A stretch of DNA of 64,000 nt from Gamarada debralockiae (lineage: Eukaryota; Ascomycota; Leotiomycetes; Helotiales; Hyphodiscaceae), in the NCBI GenBank assembly GCA_002803225.1, contig NXFV01000376.1, forward strand, positions 51,060 through 115,059, read 5' to 3'. The translations under genes were made by a program, and so were the position numbers. Position 1 is the stretch's first letter, and each line of letters begins with the position of its first letter. The notes beneath the pieces are model-generated. The model saw only the letters and a program-made list of their open reading frames with translations, searched no databases and was not told the DNA's origin. Shown piece by piece: positions 38,800-49,011 of the stretch.

Positions 38800-41351
38800 T
38801 CACTTGACACCCATAAAAGCAATCCCATTTCTCGCTTCCCTAACCGCTCTCTTCAATGCCTGCTCCTCAGTGTCCGTCCACTTAACACTCAACTGATCCC
38901 ACTTCTTGATCTTATACTCCTTCTTGAACTGCGCTTGCAAAGCCTGCAATCGGCTCATCTCGCGTGGGTCGCCTGAGCCGCTGTAGATGATAAAGGCGGT
39001 GCATGGTGGGAGTGAGTTGTGGATCTTTTGGAGGCGGGAGACGAGGTCGGATGTTGCGGTAGAGATGGGCGTGTCGGCGGAGAGAGTCACGAATTCGGGG
39101 AGTGAGGAGGTGGGTGCGGCGGATGAGGAAGGTGGGATGGATGATGATGACGCGAGAGTTTCGGTGATGATTGTAGTTGACGGCTCTGAAGGGGTGGGTT
39201 GCTCGACAGGATTAGATGTGGAGGGTTCTTCAACGGTTGGTGTTTCGAGTGGCTCGGATGTCGCGGCTTCTTTTTTCTTCTCGGTTTGAACTTCCTCCAT
39301 TGATTTTTCGGAAGTTGGGGTGTCTGCAAAGTTAGTAGGAGCTTCACCCGAGACCTGTTCGGCCTTGGGAGGCACTGCCGTTGTAGTCGAGTCTTCGGCC
39401 ATGATTGGTTCAGAAGTCGCTGCATCCTTGGCTTCAGCCTCGACGGGCTTTTCTTCCTGGACAACGACCTTGTTGTTATTCCACCATCCCTTCAAAGCCT
39501 CCAACTCTCTCAGTCGTCCGAAAACAAAGTCAACCCCTCCGCCAGGTATCTCCTTTCCATCATGATCGCCATTCACAGCTCGGATAACACCATCTGCCAC
39601 TTCTTCATCGCTCTTACATCCAATGCTATGGGTAGCAGCCGCACCAGCGCCTTTCTTTGGGTCACCCCAGTCGATCATGGCGCTCGATCTGCCATTAATA
39701 GGACTCGGGATTGCAGAACCGCCCTGATTCTTGTACTTCACACCTGCTCTGGCAACTCGCTTGAAGATATTCTCTCCGGCTGAATCACTGGTTCCCCATT
39801 CCTTGCCTTTCTCGCACTTTTGTTTCACAAGATCGAGACACGTTCTTGCATCTTCGATCGAGTCATGGCCAGCTCCGGGTCCGGTCGTACCGTGACCTTT
39901 CTGGATTTCTCGGTTGAGATACTTTTGTGCGAGCCATTTCAGTGAGGATTTGAGAGGTGGTCCGCGAGGATGAGGGTAAATGACGGCGGTGTCGATTATG
40001 AAGGGATGTGTGAGCTTGAGAGCTGTGAGGTCGGAGTTCAGGGAGTGGCCGATGAGAATCGCACGTGGGTGTAGTATGTCTACAAGCTTCTTTTGGATGT
40101 CTTGTAATGTAGTTGTGATAGGCTCAAGCATCTTTTCTGTGATTCCGGAATACCTAGTACTTTATTAGCATATGTCGTGATGCAGTATATTGACACTCAC
40201 TGTGTCAGGTAGTTTGTAATTGGCTTTGCTGGCTTGACAAGCTCATCAAGTACAACTGAACCATCCCAACCCACGACGCTTATGCGAGTGAGTGAGAATT
40301 CGTTCTCCCCAGTCATACACATCTCGCAGTCCATTGCAAGAATTTCTCGACCAGCAGTCAAGCTACCCTGCTCAATTTCGTTGTCTGGTGCAGATCCATC
40401 CTCAAAGCTCTTGACCAATGTATCGACCCAGCCATGCTCCTGCGAAACGCCTGTTGAACTTCTATGAGCTGCTAACGCGGTTTTGTCGACTTCGTGGTTG
40501 TATGCAGCAGGATGCAGGGTGTAATCATTCTCGAGAAGCTCTTCTGGTGTGTGGACAAACTCTGTAATGGGAGTCCTCGAATTCTTCCAACCAGCTGGCT
40601 CTCGTGCTTGTTGTACGCCTCCGCCCTTCTTTTTTTTCTTATTGTTTCTCTCCTCTTTATCCTTTGGTAAGGGGGCAGTAAGAATTGCATGCAATGGCGA
40701 ATGCATCTTGCCGAACTTGTCATCACCAGGCGTTTTGACGGGCCATAAATCCTCGAACATATCTGCGAATGCCTCCAAACCAAAAGGGACTTCCTCCGGT
40801 CTAAGACGTATAGGATAGTAGTCGTCTGGCGAATAACGTCTCTCATCCCCTTGCTTCTTTTTCTCCTCGACAAACATAGACTTTTCCAATCCTGGTACCA
40901 TGAGCACAACAACCTTTCTGATCTCGGGCCTATGTCGGACGGACACAAATTGAGGGGAAGGGCCATCTGCGAGTATGTATAAGACCAAGTTCTGTATGTC
41001 ACTGATCTTGATCTGCGACTGTAACCTCGAATCGTGGGAAAATGTAATGGCGGGGTAGTTCGAGGAGTTCGCCTTGGGTATCTTCTTCGGTTTCTTCTTG
41101 GGGCGGCCATTCTCTATGGTCTGCCAGTCTTCAGATGGCTCATCTTCCTTGAGCGATTCTTGGCTGGGGCGTCTTGCGGATGTCAGATTGAATTCGGGAA
41201 GCTCTGGTTGCTGGCGAAGTAAAGACAACGTGTGGCCCATACCGTCGCATCCTTTCTGTTCTTGCTTGCGTTTCTTTCCATGATTACCATTACCATTACC
41301 ATTACTATTACTGCCCCGGGATCGAGGGCGATGGTGGTCGTGGCCCGTCAT
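38800..41351 (-). CDS. REX1-type DEDDh 3'-5' RNA exonuclease
   Basis: Two exons (41351-40201 and 40153-38800), 834 aa; the 47-nt intron 40154-40200 keeps frame. The exonuclease core is complete: MDCEMCMTGENEFSLTRISVV (Exo I, Asp/Glu), ILIGHSLNSDLTALKL (Exo II Asp) and HDSIEDARTCLDL (Exo III, His and Asp), plus KSSLKWLAQKYL. Rex1-family enzymes trim the 3' ends of 5S, 5.8S and tRNA precursors in the nucleus. The N-terminus is basic (GKKRKQEQK, PKKKPKKIPK), consistent with nuclear import. Residues about 600-730 are a low-complexity Thr/Ser/Pro/Glu linker. A conserved C-terminal block (SGSGDPREMSRLQ, KWDQLSVKWTDTEEQALKR) follows, as in other filamentous-fungal Rex1 proteins. ATG 41351 is the first in frame. 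Confidence 0.92.
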
Positions 41352-42088
41352 TGTGTTTTGAAATGTTGATCGCAATTGAACGATTTAGGATTGCTTTCGC
41401 AAAATGCTTCACCAAAATTTCCGAGCCTGGCCTTTGGCGATTACTCGGGCGGGGAGGTTGAGGTCAATCGGTCATAATTTGGGTGCTCCCAGTATTAATT
41501 TGAATCAATGGATTCCCGCCATTCACACTATGTGAGTAATTGAATATTTGGTAACATATTGAATTTTCTCCCTACTCCGTTCCTCCATTCTTATCCTTGA
41601 TTGCCCGCTCCATTTGAGTGAATGCAACATTGAGAATCTTTATGACCAAAAAGTGCTTAACCACTCGCAGCACCTAGGCGAGAGGCGCAAAACCTTATTT
41701 TGCAAGGCTGAGTGAGGCTGACACTTTTGAATTTCTCTGCCAAACACTCGATCTTTACGAAAGAGTGAGAGATTCTACTGAGACTCCAAGTCCGCGGAGT
41801 ATTACTTTGATATGAACATTATCTAGACATAACATCCTTCTTCAACTGCAGAAATTTATGGTGATCGACTGCGACATCACATGATTTGAGTGAAACGCGA
41901 GAAATTCGCGTCAACGCGTTGATAAGAACTTTGCCACGTGAAAGGGGACTCCTCTAGGTCCAGTTTCTACACATATTTGCATAGCTTGTCAAATTATGCA
42001 AGAATAACGGGTAAGTTACATTGAAATGTGTCGAGCTGCGCCTATGCTGATATGCACCATCCAGATATCCCCTCAAGCCGGAAAAGGC
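41352..42088 (+). promoter_or_regulatory. Divergent promoter and 5' UTR intron of the 42089 gene
   Basis: Head-to-head region. At 42011-42064 a GTAAGT..CAG interval with a GCTGAT branch-like site looks like an intron in the 5' leader. Splicing it removes two upstream ATGs (42026 and 42044) and makes ATG 42089 the next start. Confidence 0.5.
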
Positions 42089-45000
42089 ATGGATCACGTC
42101 GTGTGCTCCTGTCTCAAATGCGGGACGGAGCTGGGAAGCTTTAGAAACTCGTGGATTGGCATCGGAAACACCTATTTCAGTCCCGTCTACCCTCCTATTA
42201 CCTACATCAACGGATTCGAGGCCGCAGGCGACGTATTTAAGAGGGGTCCGGATGGGTTTGCTGTAGAGAACAGGTTTGTCACTTAATCTGCGATCCACTC
42301 TATTTGTGCTAATTATGGAACGAATAGTGTTCTTCAAGATCTGGCGTGTAGGAAGTGTGCTGCTATTGTAGGCTTACGATGTGACGATGCGCCTGCGGGC
42401 CATCTTTTGAAGAAGTTAGACCCGTCCCTTTCCTGACAATGCCGTGGCTAACTTTGGTCGACAGGAATCAGCTCATTTTGAGGTTGGCTGAAATGCAAGT
42501 GATATCAGAGCAGACTGGTGACAAAGCGGTCATTTCAGTGCAGCAAAAGATCCCTCTGGTAGCACCAGGCACAAAGAAACTTCCAGTGGTCAGAAGAGCA
42601 GCTACTGCGCAACAAACGCCTCGGAAAGATGCTAGCAACTCGTTAACAATCGAGAACGGTGGACCCAAACCAATGAATGGCACCATGCTGCCTCCTGCGG
42701 AAGACGGGCCTAGAAGAGACCTGTTAAAGTTTACAAGTTGGGCCGAGGATGCTATCACGGGCCAGCAGAAGGACATTGATCGAATTAGTGGAGCTGTTGC
42801 TCGCATCGAGCAAGACATGAAATCTTTCAAAGATTTCATGGGAGAGGTTCGAGCAGAGCTTGCTGCCAATCGTGCTACTCGGAAAACGCAACAAGATTTG
42901 AATCAAGAACAACTTGCCTGGCTTCAAGAAGATTTAAAGGAAATTAGAGAAGCGAACGGAAACTTTCAGCAAGATCTGAGGGAAGAAGAACTCCCCGATA
43001 TCCGGAATCAACTTGATCAACTCCGACAAGAAATCGATTCCCAGGAACAGACGACCGGGTTTCTGAACAACGTCAGCCTCCCAGTATCAGTAGACGAATT
43101 CAAGGGCGAGGTGCTGGAAATTCGACGGAAATTTAATGAAGTCGACGGATTAAAGATGGAGCTGCAGAGATTGCAGAAAAGCCTTGCAGAGATGGGAGAA
43201 AAGAGACAGGAGTCCTTCGTTTTTCCCAGAACTCTTATGAATCTTCCGGAGACAACTAATCGGCCATCACAAGCAGAACCTCGGATGAGGAACATGCCAA
43301 CGATAGCTCAACCAAAACCGCGGCTGATACTCCAAGCTCCTGAAGATGCTACTGGTACATCCGTGACGGCCGGAATCGCTTCACCCAGCTGTAATCTGCC
43401 AGGAGCCTTTCCAGATTCCATCATGGCCCTAGACGCATCTCCTCAGAAGAACTTTCAGACAGCCGGAAGACATGCTCTACCAATTGAGGCACAACCTCAC
43501 AGACCAGCAAGTGGTCCCAAAGTTGCAGAAACAGCATCTCCCAGACCTATTCTCACTCGAAAATGGTCCTACACCGGTTTGCGGCAATGGCAAAGTGTGA
43601 AAGCCGCTTTTAAAGCCTTCGGATTAGTGTATCCGAAGCTTGGAATTCCTGAAAGTGTCAGAATTCTCGAAACCCATGTCAACAATTCGGGCGTACAGAA
43701 CTCCGCTCCTGCACTGAAGTTCGGTAAAGTGATATCGGTGGGGCATGGCAGCGACGATGTTGAATATCTGGAATATGATGAGCTACATAAGCTAGAACCC
43801 TCTCTATCGAAACGCAAGCACGATCAAGTTGAAGGCACTACAGAACAATCACCCTCGGAGACTACGAGAAAGAAGAGAAGACGGTCAGGTAGGACGGTGG
43901 AAAAGGAGCAATCGATGATCCCTGATCAAATCTTGACATCGCCAACCATTCAACCCGGCATACCAGGGCGAAGCGAGGCCATTTTCATATCTTCTGACCA
44001 CGGGTCCTCTGAACTTGGCCGAGACTCGCGATTTCGATCACGACTTGACAGACACAACCCCGCAAACGAAGATACACCCCAGCAAGCACTCAACATCCTG
44101 CCTGTCTCGCAAATACGACAATCTACACACAGATCCAGGAAAGCACCTCCCCCGGACTCCACTCTCGCCTCTGACACGTCGAATTACGATCTTGAACCCT
44201 TCAGATGCGGCGGCTGCGGAAAAACATATAAAAATGTCAATGAACTGGAATATGTACAGCACCTCCCACTTCACTATCTAGATGAGTGCTTTTAGCTGAC
44301 AGCATACAGCACAAAGAAAATTCCGCGTGCGATGCCCACGAGGATGATGTGATCCCCAAGGAATTTCCATGTCCAACCTGTAAGGAACCATTCATTTGCT
44401 TGGAAGGGTTGAAATATGTAAGTGGTATTTTGTCTCATTCATAACTGGAACAAGGAGCTCTTACTAACCGCCAGACAGCATATCTTGCATTTACCCACGT
44501 GTAGAGATTCTCAGGACGAGCAGACGAAGAGTGTCGTAGCAGCATGGGAAGAGCAAAGAAGAAAGTCGATGGAGCGAATCCAAAGACTATCATCAGAAAG
44601 GGCAAATTCTGAAGGAAATGCTGTTCTGCCCTCTATCGAAGCGGACGATGCTACGATCCCGGGAGCATTTCCCAGCGACTTCAGCGACGCAGCCGCGGCA
44701 GACACCGAGACAGCAAATTCAAATCCAGCTACTGAACCGTCGGACGTGCAGACGGATCCCAACAAACCTTTCCAATGCGGCAGCTGCAAAAAGAGATACA
44801 AAATTTCAGCCGGCCTAAAATACGTGAGCTGACCCCACCCTCTCCCGCACCCCCTATCATACCACAAGTCGAGCTAACAGCAAACAGCACAAGGGGCACT
44901 CGTCATGCAACGATGATCCAAACGATGTGATACCCACGAAGTTCAGTTGCCCTCATCCGTCTTGCAGCAAAGACCTGACTTATGCGGGATTGGTTTGGGT

Positions 45001-45199
45001 AAGTAGTCTCGGAAATTTTGATGGATGTTTAATTTACTGATGTGTTTTAAAGCATCTCGCAAATTCGGTCAGCTGTAAAGGCAGAGATGTAGCGGATAAT
45101 AAGAAGCAAGGAACTGCTGCGGAGGAAGAACAGAAGAGAAGAGATGTGTTGGCTGCGAGGGAGAGGTTGGTTAAGGAGACTTTGGAAAGGGAGATGTGA
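42089..45199 (+). CDS. Yippee/Mis18-like domain protein with coiled coil and four CCHC zinc fingers
   Basis: Seven exons (42089-42273, 42328-42414, 42465-44253, 44310-44417, 44479-44823, 44888-44998, 45053-45199), 923 aa, frame kept throughout. Residues about 1-105 carry CLKCGTELG and, across the second splice, LACRKCAAIVG...LILRLAEM: two CxxC pairs and the ending 'C..C...G...L.LA.M' typical of Yippee/Mis18 beta-tent domains. A coiled coil (about 190-340, QEDLKEIREANGN, DIRNQLDQLRQEID) and a disordered region follow. The C-terminus has four C-x2/4-C-x11/12-H-x5/6-C fingers (CGGCGKTYKNVNELEYH, CPTCKEPF, CGSCKKRY, CPHPSCSKDL). A phase-0 intron lies immediately before the zinc-binding His of each. 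Mis18 proteins load CENP-A at centromeres; whether this protein does so is unknown. Confidence 0.8.
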
Positions 45200-45882
45200 G
45201 GAGCCGTGGGATACAGCAGGTTGAAAGATGATTCGTTTTGGACTTCGTTATGAGTGTGGGAAATTAGACTGTACGGATCCGGCACTATATCTCTTTTTTT
45301 CGCCAAATGGTATCCGAACGCCAATCTCAAATCAAGGTGCAACTTGCAAGAGACTTCCTCTCCTCTCAAACTCCGACAAGAATTCAGTACCCAAACTCAT
45401 GAGTGATTTTATCCTGAAGAGAGGCCTGGATACTAAACCCCATTTTCCTTCTTACACTTGAAACAGACAGCCGCTATCTTAACAGCCGTCTTCTTCATCC
45501 ACTATCGGAGCATTATTTTATACGTGAAATTGGAAATCTAATACCTGAATCCCTGAGTCTATACGAGCTAACGGAACACTACACTATTACCAATTCTTAA
45601 AGCGCGATTCAACCCAATCACTCAAAATACTTGAATGACTGGAATCCCGGACATAGTATGAAAAAAGCTAGTCGTAATCTTTGTAGACAAATCGTTCTCA
45701 AGCCATCAGATGCATGGATGAGTCCGATTTTTGAATCGCTCACTTGATTTCAACGATTGAAAAGCGGATCGAAGGGTGGGATTTAAATATTCTAGGCCCC
45801 TTCTTGAATTCCTCATTTGCAGCAAGGGATGAGACTGGATAATGAGGAGGAAATGAGTTTCCTAATTCGCTTTTAGATTCAT
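45200..45882. other. Convergent intergenic region
   Basis: The 3' flanks of the zinc-finger gene and of the SET/MYND gene. It includes one copy (about 45629-45660) of a short dispersed repeat related to 27414-27446. No gene. Confidence 0.4.
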
Positions 45883-48126
45883 TCATTCAAGTTGAACACC
45901 TGGCTCGGCGCCCGTCAACATCAAGCCCTTCGCCATCACCTCCTCCGCACGTTCCTTTCTGCCCAAATTTTTCAACCCATCGAACACCTTCTTCGCGTAC
46001 TTGTTTCCTTCCACTGCTTCATCACCACGTATGCTCCAGTGTTTTAGAGCATCTCCGACAGTACCCCTCAATCTGTAAAGCCTCGGAGTTAGCAATTGCT
46101 CAAAAGAGTTGAAAGACTAGAATTAAGCTGGTTCCTAAGAGTTCTGAGATATTATCTTTGCTCTAAAGATACACTCTTTAAAGGAGATTTTACTCCTAGA
46201 ACCCGCGAGCTCATGCATAATAGGAAAAGAGTGCTCTGAGAAATATATACCTCTGTACCTCTTCCACCTCCCTCAACTCACGTTCCACAGACTCCATAAA
46301 CCGGCTCCCCTTCCCGTGACTTAGCGGCGCGAATTCAGAGACGAGAATCAGGACGCTTTGCATTGCTGAAATCCAGTCAACGTTCTGCATCGCTTCTCTG
46401 CACACTATGCCAAGATTCTGCATTAAAATGCTGGTGTCGAGGGAGGCAATGTGTTTCAATAGCTTCGCGATGGTGAATAGCCGGATCACACGCACGGGGT
46501 GATGTGGTTGAGGGTATGCGAAGACATCGCAGTTCATGTATATGAACAATAGCAGTATCAGCGCTGACGGGAAAGAGGCATTGTCGAGGTGGTAGAGGTA
46601 AATCTCGTGAAGAATCGCGGGGTAGGGCGGTCGAGCGTACTGTCGAAACTGTTGCGTCGGAAGGGCGCGTGTGAGCCACTTCAGCCGCGAAACTTGGTCC
46701 GTAGTGCCGCGCGCGCTCTCGAGCATGTTTTGGATATGGATATATGTATTTGCTGGGATTTGTTGAGCGATTCCCGCGTTTGTGGTGGCTTCGACAGCGC
46801 GTCGAAGTGAGCCAGGGTTGATGAGCAGATCGAGCTTTGGATTTGAGATCTCGTGGGGATATTGCTGCCAGCACTCACTGTGAAAATCTCTGAGTCAGCA
46901 ATTTGCTCAATCGAGCTGAAAGATTCGAGTGAAGCTATTTTCATGAGTTTCAATCCCAAAGATATCCGCTATGGAATCGAAGTCGGAGGTAGAACTCATG
47001 AATCCGGCAGCGATACAGGAAAGTTTTCTCGGAGAATTACATACTAGGGATTGAGATCTTTCACACATTTTGAGCAATCGCACGTGAAGAAGTAGCGCTC
47101 TTGCAGCTCGGCTTGCCGAGTTTCTTTTCGGGATGTGGAGTCGATGTAGGAGATGAATATCTGCTCCCCTTCCTTCATTGGATTCAAAGCCCTGAGTGTT
47201 ATGGAGCGACCATCGAACATGATGCTCGCGTTCGGGGTACACGAGTGGTTGGCGAGTGATAACACTGGCTCGAAACAGAGACCGGCGGGCGTGTTGTCTG
47301 CGAGTGTGACGCGGAAAGCGTTGCATGCCATCTACATGTCGTGTTAGTAGCTAAGGTAAGGTACGTACTAATTGGGATATAAGACGCTAATCGTTCAAAA
47401 TATCTCCGCAACGGAGGATAGGCCTTTTGGATAACTTCAAGCTACGCTGGACAGGGGTATCAATCGCTCAAGTCGACTGAACGATCAAGGGTCTAGTGGG
47501 CTACGAGAAGCTTTGTCCAAGTTCTTCTTCATTGGACTATTTTTGGGCGATTCATATCTTATATCCCAATTTAATGCGGTATCCGCTACAGTGACGGAAC
47601 ACGGAAAGAGACAGCTTACACGGCAGAGAACACCAATTGCAACATCACTCCAATCCACGGGACATTTTGCGAATGACAGGCTAGCCTTAGCTTGAAGAGT
47701 AACTTCATCCCATCTCCGACTCTTCTTCAAATCACCGATATGGGCTTCTAGATTCTCCCATCGCGGATCTGGTGCTGCACCGAACTTGTGATCAAGGAGG
47801 ACTTGAATGAGTGCTCGCATGGGCGTGGGAGGAACATCAGGAAGTTTCTTGAGGATGGAACATTCTTTTTGGTGGATAGTCTTCCATGCTTCTATTTGAC
47901 AGACCGTCGAACAATATCGTGCAACTTTGCAGCGAGTGCATCGCTTCAGATCTTCAGATTCGAGAAGGCATTGAGAGCAGACTTTGTCTAGCGCTGCTTT
48001 CTCCACGACAACTATGTATGGATTGGCAATCCTGATGATTGATTCGCCAGCTCCCAGGTCTTGAGATGCGGCGAGACCATTGCCCAGGAGAAGGTCTTTG
48101 ATGACTTTTGAGTTGTTGACGTCCAT
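45883..48126 (-). CDS. SET/MYND (SMYD-like) protein methyltransferase
   Basis: Four exons (48126-47620, 47331-47045, 46877-46251, 46072-45883), 536 aa. The protein has a split SET domain as in SMYD enzymes. The N-terminal piece is followed by a MYND zinc finger (CSQCLLESEDLKRCTRCKVA, YCSTVCQIEAW, HQKEC; about 50-88). The catalytic half has FRVTLADNTPAGLCFEPVLS, LANHSCTPNASIMFDG, RALNPMKEGEQIFISYID (SAM and active-site Tyr) and the post-SET Cys cluster FTCDCSKC. A helical C-terminal domain follows. Such enzymes methylate lysines of histones or other proteins; the substrate is unknown. The introns are unusually long for this genome (288, 167, 178 nt). The first contains a palindromic element, and the other two share sequence at both ends. 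A MITE-like element lies 47 nt upstream of the ATG. Confidence 0.85.
46073..46250 (-). repeat. Introner-like intron, copy 1
   Basis: Third intron of the SET/MYND gene (178 nt). Its 5' end (GTATATATTTCTCAGAG...TTTTCCT) and 3' end (TTGAGCAATTGCTAACTCC...TTTACAG) both match the ends of the second intron of the same gene. The interior has self-complementary segments (CTCTTTAAAGGAGATTT region). Confidence 0.6.
46878..47044 (-). repeat. Introner-like intron, copy 2
   Basis: Second intron of the SET/MYND gene (167 nt). Its ends GTATGTAATTCTCCGAG...TTTCCT and TTGAGCAAATTGCTGACTC...TTTCACAG are homologous to the ends of the intron at 46073-46250. An internal inverted repeat (TCATGAGTT / AACTCATGA) could form a hairpin. 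Confidence 0.6.
47370..47571. mobile_element. MITE-like palindromic element inside SET/MYND intron 1
   Basis: Terminal inverted repeats of about 38 nt (47370-47407 and 47534-47571) begin with an exact 15-base match, AATTGGGATATAAGA; six of the ten remaining differences are transitions. The 202-bp unit lies wholly within the 288-nt intron. No coding capacity and no clear target-site duplication were seen. Confidence 0.65.
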
Positions 48127-48172
48127 CTCTAGAGGAACGTGATGCAAACGAGAACGAAACGCGACCTCTAAA

Positions 48173-48619
48173 CACCAGTGGGTGTCAGAATTCTCTACGC
48201 ATGGCTTAAAATAAGCGAAAACACACCAAAATCTGCTCTGTTCACGAGTTTATAACTTCACAACTTTGTATTATAAAGATATCTAATATTATATATAGAG
48301 ACTTATTATATTTAAGAGAGTAATCTGACCCGCGGAAGTTTATTTTAAAACTCAATATTTAAAGGATTATATAGAAATTTAATTTTTACTAAGAAACTTT
48401 CCTAGGCAAAATATAAAATATAAAATAAAGGTTAATATTTCGACTTTACAAAAATTCCAACGAACCCAAACCAGTCTTCTAATTAGTATATTATTGTCTT
48501 TTCAATTTAAAGAGGATTTAGTTATAGACCGATTTATTATAAAATCAGAAAGACCTTGATTTTTGGTATGATTTAAGTGATTTTGGCCCGTGCGTAAAGA
48601 ATTCTGACATCCACTGGTG
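48173..48619. mobile_element. MITE-like element with 32-bp terminal inverted repeats, AT-rich interior
   Basis: The left end (48173-48204, CACCAGTGGGTGTCAGAATT...) and right end (48588-48619) are inverted repeats matching at 29 of 32 positions, all three differences being transitions. The 447-bp unit has a very AT-rich interior without ORFs, as expected for a RIP-mutated non-autonomous DNA transposon. AAA on both sides may be a target duplication. It sits just upstream of the SET/MYND start codon. Confidence 0.75.
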
Positions 48620-49011
48620 AAAGCTATTTTGTGCTTAGTCATCAGCCACCAGCAGGTACATAATAAGCGAAAACTACACCAAAACTCATGGAATTTATAA
48701 ATTAATAATAAATTGTTATTTATCAATTTTTTTTGGAAAAGATATTATAATAAGAAGAGCATTAGGTTTCATTTTTTTATTTTGAGAATTGGTATATTAC
48801 ATTGTAATAAAAAGTTATAAAGAGCTAAAGTAAAGAAGAGTACATGTTCGTGAATTTTAGTATGAAATTCTAATATTTATTTTAACACTCCAATAGCATA
48901 TGAAATCTAGATATTTTACAAGTTACAAATTGATTTAACTTACATAATAATTCATATCTCGAGTTTGAAGTACTATTCTAATATAAAATGCTAAAGTATT
49001 GTAGTGTTTAA
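48620..49011. other. AT-rich island with a decayed second element copy
   Basis: Continuation of the AT-rich block. From about 48648 (CACCAGCAGGTA) the sequence realigns with the left end of the 48173 element (ATAAGCGAAAAC, ACACCAAAA shared) after a short deletion, suggesting an older tandem or nested copy. No gene. Confidence 0.5.

Noticed and set aside
38987..39289. 100-codon plus-strand ORF opposite the REX1 gene
   Set aside because: Antisense shadow of the low-complexity linker; repeated Val/Gly/Glu reflects the Thr/Pro/Ser codons of the real frame.
47375..47435. Extra exon inside SET/MYND intron 1 (frame reading AYPPLRRYFERLASYIP)
   Set aside because: It cannot be spliced to the next exon in phase, and joining 47620 directly to 47331 gives the expected SET-domain continuity (VLCR-MACNAF). 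The frame lies within the palindromic element.
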